DNA of 64,000 nucleotides from Streptomyces roseolus (lineage in GTDB: Bacteria; Actinomycetota; Actinomycetes; Streptomycetales; Streptomycetaceae), in assembly GCF_014649855.1 (NCBI RefSeq), contig NZ_BMTV01000001.1:295948-359947 (forward strand), in the 5' to 3' direction. The translations under genes were made by a program, and so were the position numbers. Positions 17,011-27,400 of this stretch are shown here, piece after piece. The first letter of the stretch is position 1. Every line of letters begins with the position of its first letter. The notes below the pieces were generated by a model that was not told the origin of the DNA, made no database searches, and worked only from the letters and a program-made list of their open reading frames with translations.

Positions 17011-18306
17011 CTAAGGGGTCGCGCGTTCCTCGTCCCCGCCCGCCAGGAAGTCCGTCACCGCCAGCGCGAGGAGCAGCGCGAGCGCCAGGCCGATCACGAC
17101 CCAGCCCGTCGGGTGCGGCCACAGGACGAAGGCGAGGGCCGCGCCGGCGACCAGGATCCACACGATCCAGGTGCGGAAGCGGCGGACGAAGCCCCCGACC
17201 GGGCCGAGCCGCATGCCCGCCCGGTCGGCCGTCGAGCGGGTCGCCGTGATGCCCGAGCGCCACAGGCCGCGCGCCAGGACGGCCGGGCGGCCCGGCCCCG
17301 ACAGCCAGGCGGCGAGGGCGACGAGCACACCGAGGACCGCGCACACCCGGACCGAGGTGCGCAGGAAGCGGATCAGGGTGTCGTAGACGGAGCCGGCGGC
17401 GGCCGGGGAGACGGAGGCGGGCAGCGCGTTCAGGTAGACCGTGCGGAAGACGGTGAGCGCGATCCCGAGGACGACGGCCGCCACGGCGAAGCCGAGGGCC
17501 GCGGCGACCAGCGCCCGGCGCCTGCGGACCGCGAGCAGCACCCCGCCGGCCACGCACAGAACGGCGATCACCGGCAGCCACACGCCGAGGGCCTGGAGCA
17601 GCGCGAAGCCGGTCCTGGCCTTCCCGATGTCGTCGGAGCGCAGCACCGTGAAGTCGGTGTGCACCTCGGGGATCTTCCCGGCAGCGGTGAGGCCGGAGTC
17701 GACGAGGCGTTCCTTGACGCGTTCGACGACGGGCGCGAGGTCGATCGTCACCGCGTCCGTCTCGATCTTCACCGCCCCGTCCTGGTCGCCCGTCAGGGCC
17801 CGGTCGAGGGAGGTGTGGACCGCGCGGTTGGCGTCGGTCCAGACGGTCTCGAAGGCCGGGGAGTCGACGACGTCCTGGGCCCGGTCGTGGACGAAGCTCG
17901 TGAGCGCGCCCTCCAGCGAGCCGCCGAGCTTCCCCAGCGCCTTCTCCACCAGGGGCCGCTGGTCGGGGGCGACGTCCTCCAGGAGCGTCGGCAGGTCGAT
18001 GTGGTCCATGACGGCGTCGGTGGCCCGGTTCGCGACCGCCGCCCGCACGTCGGGGTCGGAGGCGAGCGGCTTCACCGTCTGCACGTAGCGGTCGGTGTCG
18101 CCGAGGAGGTCGGCGGTCCAGGCGGCGACCAGGCCGAGCGGCACCAGCACGCAGCCGATGACCACGAGGAGCCCGGAGAAGAGGGAACGCAGGCGGTGGT
18201 GCTCGCGCCGCGGCCGGTCCTGGGCGGCGCCGTCCTCCAGGGCCGCCACCCGGGCCCGCAGCCTGGTGAGTTCGTCGTCGCCGCTCGCGCCGGCCGGTGT
18301 TCCCAT
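17011..18306 (-). CDS. Conserved actinobacterial integral membrane protein
   Basis: 431-aa protein. A short cytoplasmic coiled segment (LTRLRARVAALED, ~13-25) precedes one helix (~45-65), a ~170-residue extracellular domain rich in acidic and helical segments, and five or more helices between ~240 and 420. No enzymatic motif. The large extracytoplasmic loop suggests a sensing or envelope role. Monocistronic. Confidence 0.75.
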   Translation of the reverse strand: MGTPAGASGDDELTRLRARVAALEDGAAQDRPRREHHRLRSLFSGLLVVIGCVLVPLGLVAAWTADLLGDTDRYVQTVKPLASDPDVRAAVANRATDAVMDHIDLPTLLEDVAPDQRPLVEKALGKLGGSLEGALTSFVHDRAQDVVDSPAFETVWTDANRAVHTSLDRALTGDQDGAVKIETDAVTIDLAPVVERVKERLVDSGLTAAGKIPEVHTDFTVLRSDDIGKARTGFALLQALGVWLPVIAVLCVAGGVLLAVRRRRALVAAALGFAVAAVVLGIALTVFRTVYLNALPASVSPAAAGSVYDTLIRFLRTSVRVCAVLGVLVALAAWLSGPGRPAVLARGLWRSGITATRSTADRAGMRLGPVGGFVRRFRTWIVWILVAGAALAFVLWPHPTGWVVIGLALALLLALAVTDFLAGGDEERATP

Positions 18307-18411
18307 GGGGCCACCCTGGGGGCGGGTCCCGGTGACGGCTCCCCGGGCGGGCCCGAACGGGTGAGCCGTACGGGGGGGCCGGGCCGGGGCGGCTCGTGGC
18401 CGTGCGGCGGG

Positions 18412-18768
18412 TCAGCCCATGCTGGTGCGCGCCAGGTCGAGGAACTCCTCTTCGGTGAGGCCGAGTTCGCGGGCCTCGGCGGCGGCCTCGCGGAGCCGGG
18501 TGACGAGCCGGGCGCGGTCGGGGGCGGCGGCGCCGGGGACGATGAGGGCGCCGCGGCCCCGGCGGAGCTCGATGAGGCCCTCCTCGCGGAGCCGCTGGTA
18601 GCCGCGCAGGACGGTGTGGACGTTGACGCCGAGGGAGTCGGCGAGTTCGCGGGCGGCGGGGAGCCGTTCGCCGGGGGCGGCGGTGCCGTCGGCGAGGGCG
18701 CCGCGGACGCAGCCGGCGATCTGGTCGCCGAGCGGGACGGCGGAGGCGGGGTCGACGCGGAAGAGCAC
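18412..18768 (-). CDS. GntR-family regulator, YtrA subfamily
   Basis: 118-aa repressor consisting of an N-terminal winged helix (VPLGDQIAGCVRGALADG ... LPAARELADSLGVNVHTVLRGYQRL) and a short C-terminal helical dimerisation region, the YtrA layout. The GTG start at 18768 is selected by GGAAGG 8 nt upstream; it lies 2 nt after the DUF1648 stop. The transcript is preceded by an inverted repeat at 19763-19785, the likely autoregulatory operator. Confidence 0.85.
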   Translation of the reverse strand: MLFRVDPASAVPLGDQIAGCVRGALADGTAAPGERLPAARELADSLGVNVHTVLRGYQRLREEGLIELRRGRGALIVPGAAAPDRARLVTRLREAAAEARELGLTEEEFLDLARTSMG

Positions 18769-18770
18769 GG

Positions 18771-19751
18771 TCAGAGCCTTCCACGTCGTGCGACGAGGGT
18801 GTTGAGGAGGGCGGCGGCGGTCCGGGCGTCGGGCACGGTGACGGCGAACTCGCGGCCGTTCCCGCGCCGGACCACCAGGGCCTCGCCGGAGCGCAGGACC
18901 ACGCCGGAGCGGTGGGCGCGGACCCGGTATCCCCAGCCGCCGAACTCGCGCAGCGCGTCGACGTCGCGGGTGTCGGCGGCGGCGATGTCGGCGAGCGGCA
19001 CGTGGACGCGGGGCCGGGGGGTGAGCGTGGAGCGGACGGTGAGGCCGTGCCGGTCGACGTTGACGCGGACCCGGGCGAGGGCGAGCCCGGGCACGCCGAC
19101 GGCGAGCGCGACGAGGAGCAGCGGCCACGGGCCGAGGAGGGCGGCGACGGCGCCGGCGGCGAGGAAGAGCAGGCCGAGGACGGTGAGCGGGGCGGAGGCG
19201 GTGGCCCGGGACCAGCCGGCGACCTCCCCGGCGCCGAGGTCGAGCCGGGGCGCGTCCGGCTCCGGCTCCGCGTCGCCGGCGTCGTGCTCCTCCGGCGGGA
19301 CCAGCCGGGAGAGGGCGTGGCCCGCGAGGGCGAGGACGGCGCCGGCGGCGGCCGCGACGGCGAGGTGGGAGAGCGGGGAGGTGACGGCGGCGGGGTCGGC
19401 CGCGTCGAGGTTGTCGTGGACGACGAGGCAGAGGAGGGTGCCGGCGAAGCCGGCGGTCAGCCAGGCGCCCCAGAGGGCGTTGCGCCGGACGAAGACGGTC
19501 CAGCCGGCGCCGAGGGCGAGCAGCAGCCCGGTGCCGACGGCGGCGAAGGCGCCCCGGCCGGTGAAGCCGTCGGCCTCCCCGCCGGGGGAGAAGTGGGTGG
19601 CGAGCCGGCCGGGGAGCCGGTCGGACCAGAGGGCGGAGAGCAGCAGGTACGCGGCGGCGGCGAGCACGAAGGGGAGGGCGGTGAGAAGGCGGAGACGGAG
19701 CGGGACGCGGAGGGGCGTGCGGAGGACGGCGGGGCGCGGGACGTCGGTCAT
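18771..19751 (-). CDS. DUF1648-domain membrane protein
   Basis: 326-aa polytopic protein with an N-terminal DUF1648 signature (LPGRLATHFSPGGEADGF, ~45-62) and about eight helices. It ends in a ~90-residue cytoplasmic PH-like beta domain (VNVDRHGLTVRSTL ... FAVTVPDARTAAALLN). DUF1648 proteins paired with YtrA-type GntR regulators are widespread in Gram-positives and linked to envelope or antibiotic stress in some hosts. Function here is unknown. Confidence 0.82.
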   Translation of the reverse strand: MTDVPRPAVLRTPLRVPLRLRLLTALPFVLAAAAYLLLSALWSDRLPGRLATHFSPGGEADGFTGRGAFAAVGTGLLLALGAGWTVFVRRNALWGAWLTAGFAGTLLCLVVHDNLDAADPAAVTSPLSHLAVAAAAGAVLALAGHALSRLVPPEEHDAGDAEPEPDAPRLDLGAGEVAGWSRATASAPLTVLGLLFLAAGAVAALLGPWPLLLVALAVGVPGLALARVRVNVDRHGLTVRSTLTPRPRVHVPLADIAAADTRDVDALREFGGWGYRVRAHRSGVVLRSGEALVVRRGNGREFAVTVPDARTAAALLNTLVARRGRL

Positions 19752-19762
19752 GGGGACCTCCT

Positions 19763-19785
19763 TTGTTCGTACTCTACTAGAACAA
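19763..19785 (-). promoter_or_regulatory. Candidate GntR/YtrA operator
   Basis: Perfect 6-bp arms TTGTTC (19763-19768) and GAACAA (19780-19785) separated by 11 bp. The element lies just upstream of the DUF1648-gntR transcript and overlaps its RBS side. Confidence 0.55.
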
Positions 19786-19903
19786 GCGAGGTTTCAAGCG
19801 GGACGGCACCGGCCTCCTTCCGGATGCGACGGCGCACGGCCGGTAGTTGAATGACCCAAATACCAACAAATGCCGTCGCACGGCCGTCGAATGGGGAGTC
19901 TTC

Positions 19904-20869
19904 ATGCGCCGTCGGTCCGCCGTCCTCACCGCCCTGGCCGTCCTCACCGCCGCCTTCGCCACCGCCTGCGGGAGCGACGAGGAGCCCGACCCGCTGCGGA
20001 GCCGGCAGTGGGCGCTCGACTCGCTCAAGCTCCCGGACGCCTGGGGCACGGACAAGGGCGACGACACGGTCATCGCCGTCGTGGACACCGGCGTCGACCC
20101 CGGTCACCCCGACCTCAAGGGGCGGCTCGTCGACGGCTACGACTTCGTGGACGGCGACGCCGACCCGAAGGACCTCAACGGGCACGGCACCCACGTCGCG
20201 GGCATCGCCGCCGCCCACACCGACAACGGCATCGGCATCGCGGGCGGCGCGCCCGGGGCGAAGATCATGCCGGTGCGGGTGCTGGGCGCGGACGGCAGCG
20301 GCAGCGACGCGAACATCACGAAGGGGATCGTCTGGGCCGCGCAGCACGGCGCCGACGTCATCAACCTCTCCCTCGGCGAGTCCGGCCTGATGGCCCGGCT
20401 GCTCAAGGGCGGCGTCCTCAACGACGCGATCTCGGCCGCGAACGGCAAGGGCGCGGTGGTGGTGGCCGCCGCCGGCAACGACGCGACCCTGCTCCAGCCG
20501 TACAGGCTGACGACGCCGGTCCTCGTCGTGAACGCCGCCGACCGGAACGGGCGGCCGGCCGAGTTCACCAACTTCGGCGCGCAGAACGCGGTGGCGGCGC
20601 CCGGCGTCGACATCCTCTCGACCCTGCCGACGTACAAGGCCAGGGAGACGCTCAGGAACACGACGGGGTACGGCGAGCTCTCCGGCACCTCCATGGCCTC
20701 GCCGTACGTCTCCGCCGTGGCCGCGCTCCTGCACCGGCAGGGACTGAACCCGGCCGAGATCATGAAGGCCATCCGCGACACGGCGGAGAACCCGTCCCAG
20801 GACCCGAAGCTCGGCCTGGGGAACGTGGACGCGGCCGCCGCCGTGAAGGCGGCGACCGACGGGAACTGA
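19904..20869 (+). CDS. Subtilisin-like (S8) serine protease, predicted lipoprotein
   Basis: 321-aa exported protease. Basic N-terminus and hydrophobic helix lead to a lipobox with Cys22 (FATAC), so it is expected to be lipid-anchored outside the membrane. The catalytic set is complete: Asp61 (VVDTGVD), His94 (NGHGTHVAG), oxyanion Asn192 (AAAGND) and Ser263 (GTSMASP). No I9 prodomain is present between the lipobox and the catalytic domain, only ~15 residues. Start at 19904 fits the GGGGAG RBS and the signal peptide. Mycosin-like in size, but no ESX genes are nearby. Confidence 0.9.
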   Translation: MRRRSAVLTALAVLTAAFATACGSDEEPDPLRSRQWALDSLKLPDAWGTDKGDDTVIAVVDTGVDPGHPDLKGRLVDGYDFVDGDADPKDLNGHGTHVAGIAAAHTDNGIGIAGGAPGAKIMPVRVLGADGSGSDANITKGIVWAAQHGADVINLSLGESGLMARLLKGGVLNDAISAANGKGAVVVAAAGNDATLLQPYRLTTPVLVVNAADRNGRPAEFTNFGAQNAVAAPGVDILSTLPTYKARETLRNTTGYGELSGTSMASPYVSAVAALLHRQGLNPAEIMKAIRDTAENPSQDPKLGLGNVDAAAAVKAATDGN

Positions 20870-20878
20870 CCCCGACGC

Positions 20879-20904
20879 CCCCGGGGGCCCCGGGGCCCCC
20901 GGGG
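20879..20904 (+). terminator. Bidirectional terminator between convergent genes
   Basis: Perfect 26-bp G/C-only palindrome just after the protease stop and just before the hydrolase stop on the opposite strand. No T-tract. Confidence 0.6.
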
Positions 20905-20910
20905 CCCGTC

Positions 20911-21783
20911 TCAGCCCTCCAGGACCGTCCGCAGCGCCTTCGCGAACTCCTCCGGCGCCCCCTGCTGCCCGAACTCGCCGCCGAGGAAGCCCCCGTGGTG
21001 GCTGGGGAAGACGGCGAGCGGGAGACCGAGCCGGTCGGCGAGCGCGGCGGCGGCTCGGGCGGCGAGCTCCTGCCGGGACTCCTCGCCGGCGGCGACGACG
21101 ATCCGGGTCGTGCCGGCGGCGGCCTTCAGGGCCTCGGTGTCGGGGACGTACGAGGTGCAGCCGCGCATGTTCCTGCCGAGCAGGGGGTCGTCCCGGCGCC
21201 CGTCGTCCTCGGCGGGCAGGCCGTACGTCTCCGGCGGGACCGGCAGCCCGGCCCAGTCGGCCGGGATCGGGCCCTGGTGGCTCGTGAGGGCGATGAACTT
21301 GGCCATGCCGGCGCCCCAGCCGTCCCGCTGGTAGACGGCCCGCACGTCGGCGCAGGCGGCGAGGGCCTCGGCGGCGTCGGGGACGAGCCCGGCGGCGGGC
21401 GGCTCGTGGGCGACGAGGGTGTGCACGAGCTCGGGGCGGCGGGCCACCAGGGCCAGCGCGTTGACGGCGCCGCCGCTGCTGGCGAAGAGCTCCACCGGCC
21501 CGGCGGCCAGGTCCTCGATCAACCGCGCCAGGTCGTCGGCGTGCTCCTCCGGCCGGATCTCCGTCGGGGCGCCCTCGGCCGTCTCGCTGCGTCCCACGCC
21601 GCGCGGGTCGTAGGTGACGACGGTCCGGTCGGCGAAGTGGGAGGCGAGCGTGGTGAATCCGGTCGCGTCCATGGGGGAGCCGACGAGCAGCAGGGGACGC
21701 GGGTCCGCGCCGGTGCCGGGGCGGACGTCGTAGCGCAGGGTCGCGCCGGCGGTCTCCAGGGTGCGGGTGGTGGTCTCGGCCAT
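20911..21783 (-). CDS. Alpha/beta-fold hydrolase
   Basis: 290-aa cytoplasmic hydrolase. RTVVTYDPRGVGRS and the nucleophile-elbow region LFASSGGAVNAL (Ser about 100) are conserved. The elbow lacks the first Gly of GxSxG. Acidic and His members probably lie late (HHGGFLGG). Substrate unknown. Convergent with the S8 protease; the region upstream toward the MarR gene has no other gene. Confidence 0.85.
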   Translation of the reverse strand: MAETTTRTLETAGATLRYDVRPGTGADPRPLLLVGSPMDATGFTTLASHFADRTVVTYDPRGVGRSETAEGAPTEIRPEEHADDLARLIEDLAAGPVELFASSGGAVNALALVARRPELVHTLVAHEPPAAGLVPDAAEALAACADVRAVYQRDGWGAGMAKFIALTSHQGPIPADWAGLPVPPETYGLPAEDDGRRDDPLLGRNMRGCTSYVPDTEALKAAAGTTRIVVAAGEESRQELAARAAAALADRLGLPLAVFPSHHGGFLGGEFGQQGAPEEFAKALRTVLEG

Positions 21784-21876
21784 CGTTCTCTCCTCCGTGC
21801 GGTGCTCTCACGGGGGTAGACGGCCGGGGGCCGGCGAACTCATCGGCCGGCCGGCGCTTCCCTTCGGACGCGTCGG

Positions 21877-22317
21877 CTACGCGCCGCAGTCGTGGTCGGC
21901 CGGGTCGACGACCACGCGGTCCAGGAGGCTGCGGAGCAGGGCCCGTTCGGCCTCGGTCAGGTCGGCGAAGAGTTCGCGCTCGGCCTCGGTGACGGCCTGG
22001 TCGACGCGGTCCAGGACGGCCGCGCCGGCCGGGGTGATCTCCACGATGTGACGGCGCCGGTCCGCCGGGTCGCGGCGGCGCTCGGCGAGGCCGGACGTCT
22101 CCAAGTCGTTCAGGATCGCGACCAGTTGACTGGGGTCGACCTCCATGGCGGCGGCCAGGTCGCGCTGGCTCATGGGCGCGGGGGCGAGCTGCATGAGGGC
22201 CATGGCGTGGCGCGGGGGCAGCCCGGCGACGCCCAGGGCGGAGCGGATGCGCGCACCGGTGAGCTCTCCGCGGAAGGAGAGGAGGAAACCGAGGCGGTCG
22301 GTCGGGAGGGCTGCCAT
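21877..22317 (-). CDS. MarR-family transcriptional regulator
   Basis: 146-aa winged-helix repressor: LPPRHAMALMQL, MSQRDLAAAMEVDPSQLVAILNDLE, and the wing RRRDPADRRRHIVEITPAG. An in-frame GTG three codons upstream (22326) is an alternative start. Divergent from a DoxX-like gene, with inverted repeats in the 90-bp gap, so autoregulation and control of that gene are expected. Confidence 0.88.
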   Translation of the reverse strand: MAALPTDRLGFLLSFRGELTGARIRSALGVAGLPPRHAMALMQLAPAPMSQRDLAAAMEVDPSQLVAILNDLETSGLAERRRDPADRRRHIVEITPAGAAVLDRVDQAVTEAERELFADLTEAERALLRSLLDRVVVDPADHDCGA

Positions 22318-22326
22318 GTCGTCCAC

Positions 22327-22370
22327 CGTAACAACAACGACATTGTGGAGCGAGAGAAACCGTTGTTACG
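22327..22370 (+). promoter_or_regulatory. Candidate MarR operator region
   Basis: Perfect 9-bp inverted repeat CGTAACAAC (22327-22335) and GTTGTTACG (22362-22370). An inner ACAA-N5-TTGT element lies at 22334-22346. Placed between the divergent MarR and DoxX starts. Confidence 0.55.
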
Positions 22371-22409
22371 CTTCAATGGTTTCCGTCCCCGGATCATTGG
22401 AGCGCACCC

Positions 22410-22757
22410 ATGTTCATCGGCTACGCCGTCCTGGCCGTCCTGCTCGCCCTCGCCATGACCGGCTCCGCCGTCGCGACCCTCACCCGCAACCCGGCGGTCG
22501 TGGGGAGCATGCGGAAGGCGGGCGTACCGGACGGATGGCTGCCGTGGCTGGCCGCGGCGAAGCTCACGGGGGCGCTGGGTCTCCTCGCGGGGCTGGTGGT
22601 CCCGGTGCTCGGCGAGGCGGCGGCGATCGGCCTGGTCCTCTACTTCGTCGGCGCGGTCGTCTCCCACGTCCGCGTGAAGGACTACGCGGTGGCACCGGCG
22701 GTCATCCTGGCCGTCCTCCCGGCGGTCGCGCTGGTGCTGCGCGCGGCCAGCGCCTGA
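22410..22757 (+). CDS. DoxX-like membrane protein
   Basis: 115-aa protein of four transmembrane helices. The conserved AGVPDGWLPWLAAAKLTGALGLL region marks the DoxX-like group (compare the paralogue at 57508-57810). Likely controlled by the divergent MarR regulator. Function in the membrane is unknown. Confidence 0.82.
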   Translation: MFIGYAVLAVLLALAMTGSAVATLTRNPAVVGSMRKAGVPDGWLPWLAAAKLTGALGLLAGLVVPVLGEAAAIGLVLYFVGAVVSHVRVKDYAVAPAVILAVLPAVALVLRAASA

Positions 22758-22789
22758 CCCCTCCCCCGCACCCCTTTCCCCGAACCCCC

Positions 22790-22866
22790 GACAAGACGAG
22801 ACGAACCGTCTTGTCAAATCCCCCGGGACCCTTTACCGTCGAGTCAGCGAGACGTTGCGTCTCGCT
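22790..22866 (+). promoter_or_regulatory. ABC-F promoter flanked by paired palindromic operators
   Basis: A promoter with -35 TTGTCA (22811-22816), 17-bp spacer and -10 TACCGT (22834-22839) is bracketed by two related palindromes. Operator 1 is 22790-22815 with a 9-bp perfect inverted repeat and an inner AGACG-N3-CGTCT (22799-22811). Operator 2 is 22846-22866 (9-bp arms, inner GAGACG-N3-CGTCTC). Centres are ~51 bp apart, about five helical turns. This fits a dimeric TetR-like repressor; the downstream hairpin could alternatively work in the transcript as an attenuator. Confidence 0.7.
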
Positions 22867-22889
22867 TCCCCGACGGCAGGAGACCGCCC

Positions 22890-24485
<1,596 letters not shown>

Positions 24486-24494
24486 ACACGCGGC

Positions 24495-27400
24495 CTACTC
24501 GTCCGCGGAACCCTCCAGGTCGCCTTCCGTCTCCAGGAAGACCCGGCGCAGCGCGGCCAGCGTCTCCGGGTCCGGCTTCTCCCACATGCCCCGCGACTCC
24601 GCCTCCAGGAGGCGCTCGGCGATGCCGTGCAGGGCCCAGGGGTTGGCCTCCTTGAGGAAGGCCTGGTTCGTCTCGTCGAGGACGTACTCCTGGGTGAGCT
24701 TGTCGTACATCCAGTCGGCGACGACACCGGTCGTGGCGTCGTAGCCGAAGAGGTAGTCGACGGTCGCCGCCAGCTCGAAGGCGCCCTTGTAGCCGTGGCG
24801 GCGCATCGCCTCGATCCAGCGCGGGTTCACCACCCGCGCCCGGAAGACCCGGGAGGTCTCCTCGACGAGCGTCCGGGTGCGGACGGTCTCCGGGCGGGTC
24901 GAGTCGCCGATGTACGCCTCGGGGGCGGTGCCCCGCAGCGCGCGGACGGTCGCCACCATGCCGCCGTGGTACTGGAAGTAGTCGTCCGAGTCGGCGATGT
25001 CGTGCTCGCGGGTGTCGGTGTTCTTCGCCGCGACCGCGATCCGCTTGTACGCGGTCTCCATCTCGGCGCGCGCCGGCCGGCCCTCGAGCCCGCGCCCGTA
25101 CGCGTACCCGCCCCACACCGTGTACACCTCGGCGAGGTCGGCGTCGGTGCGCCAGTCCCGCGAGTCGATCAGCTGGAGGATGCCCGCGCCGTACGTGCCG
25201 GGCCGGGAGCCGAAGATGCGGGTGGTGGCGCGGCGCTCGTCGCCGTGCTCGGCGAGGTCGGCCTGGGCGTGGGCTCGGACGTAGTTGTCCGAGGCCGGCT
25301 CGTCCAGGCCCGCGACCAGCCGGACGGCGTCGTCGAGGAGGCCGATGACGTGCGGGAACGCGTCCCGGAAGAAGCCGGAGATGCGCAGCGTGACGTCGAC
25401 GCGGGGGCGGCCCAGCTCCTCCAGGGGGATCGGCTCCAGGCCGTTGACGCGGCGCGAGGCCTCGTCCCACAGCGGGCGGACGCCCAGCAGGGCCAGCGCC
25501 TCGGCGACGTCGTCGCCGGCGGTGCGCATCGCGCTCGTCCCCCACAGGGAGAGGCCCACCGAGGTCGGCCACTCGCCGTTGTCCTCGCGGTAGCGGGTCA
25601 GCAGCGAGTCGGCGAGCGCCTGGCCGGTCTCCCAGGCGAGCCGGGACGGCACGGCCTTCGGGTCGACGGAGTAGAAGTTCCGGCCGGTCGGCAGCACGTT
25701 GACGAGGCCGCGCAGCGGCGAGCCGGACGGGCCGGCGGGCACGAAGCCGCCGTTCAGGGCGTGCACGGCGTGCGTCAGCTCGTCGGTGGTGGCGGCGAGG
25801 CGCGGCACGACCTGCTCGCAGGCGAAGCGGAGCACGTCGTGGACCTCGGAGCCGTACGCGGCGGCCACCGCCGGGACCGCGTCCACCGCCCAGTCGGCGG
25901 CCTCCATCGCCTCGACCAGCTCGCGGGCCTTCGCCTCCGCCTCGTCGGCGGTCGTGCGGGTCGCGGCCGACTCGTCCAGGCCGAGCGCCTCCCGCAGGCC
26001 GGGCAGGGCCTGCGTGCCGCCCCAGATCTGGCGGGCGCGGAGGATGGAGAGGACGAGGTTGACCCGCTCGGGGCCGGTGGGCGCGCCGCCGAGGACGTGC
26101 AGGCCGTCGCGGATCTGCGCGTCCTTGACCTCGCACAGCCAGCCGTCGACGTGCAGCAGGAAGTCGTCGAAGCCGTCGTCCTCCGGGCGCTCCTCCAGCC
26201 CCAGGTCGTGGTCGAGCCTGGCGGCCTGGATCAGCGTCCAGATCTGGGCGCGGATCGCCGGGAGCTTCGCCGGGTCCATGGAGGAGATCTGCGCGTACTC
26301 GTCGAGGAGCTGCTCCAGGCGCGCGATGTCGCCGTACGAGTCGGCGCGGGCCATCGGCGGCACGAGGTGGTCGACGAGGGTGGCGTGGACGCGGCGCTTG
26401 GCCTGGGTGCCCTCGCCCGGGTCGTTGACGAGGAACGGGTAGACCAGCGGCAGGTCGCCGAGGGCCGCGTCGGGGCCGCAGGCGGCGGACAGACCGGCGT
26501 TCTTGCCCGGCAGCCACTCCAGGTTGCCGTGCTTGCCGAGGTGCACCATCGCGTCGGCGCCGAAGCCGCCGTCCTCCGCGCGCGCCGCGATCCAGCGGTA
26601 GGCGGCCAGGTAGTGGTGCGAGGGCGGCAGGTCCGGGTCGTGGTAGATCGCGATCGGGTTCTCGCCGAAGCCGCGCGGCGGCTGGATGAGGATCAGGAGG
26701 TTCCCGCGCCGCAGGGCGGCGAGGACGATGTCGCCCTCCGGGTTCCGGGACCGGTCGAGGAACATCTCGCCGGGCGCGGGCCCCCAGTGCTCCTCGACCC
26801 GCTCGCGCAGCTCGGCCGGGAGTTCGGCGTACCAGCGCTTGTAGTCGGCGGCCGGGATGCGGACCGGGTTCTTCGCCAGCTGCTCCTCGGTGAGCCAGTC
26901 CTGGTCGTGGCCGCCGGCCTCGATGAGGGCGTGGATCAGCTCGTCGCCGTCGCCGGAGACCAGGCCCGGGAGGTCGGCCTCGGGCCCGAAGTCGTACCCC
27001 TCCTCGATCAGCCGGCGCAGCAGCGCGACGGCGGAGGCGGGGGTGGCGAGGCCGACGGCGTTGCCGATGCGGGAGTGCTTGGTCGGGTACGCGGAGAGGA
27101 CGAGCGCCAGCTTCTTCTCGGCGTTCGGGATGTGCCGGAGGCGGGCGTGGCGGACGGCGATGCCGGCGACGCGGGCGGCGCGCTCGGCGTCGGCGACGTA
27201 CGCGGGCAGGCCGTCGGCGTCGATCTCCTTGAAGGAGAACGGGACGGTGATGAGCCGGCCGTCGAACTCGGGGACGGCGACCTGGCTGGCCGCGTCCAGC
27301 GGCGACAGGCCCTCGTCGTTCTCCTCCCAGTTCGCCCGCGAGCCGGTCAGGCACAGCGCCTGGAGGACGGGCACGTCGAGCGCGGCGAGCGCGCCCGCGT

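Noticed and set aside
16334..18784. 816-codon open frame spanning several minus-strand genes
   Set aside because: Pro/Arg-rich out-of-frame reading; true genes (VOC, membrane protein, GntR) lie in the other frames with motifs.
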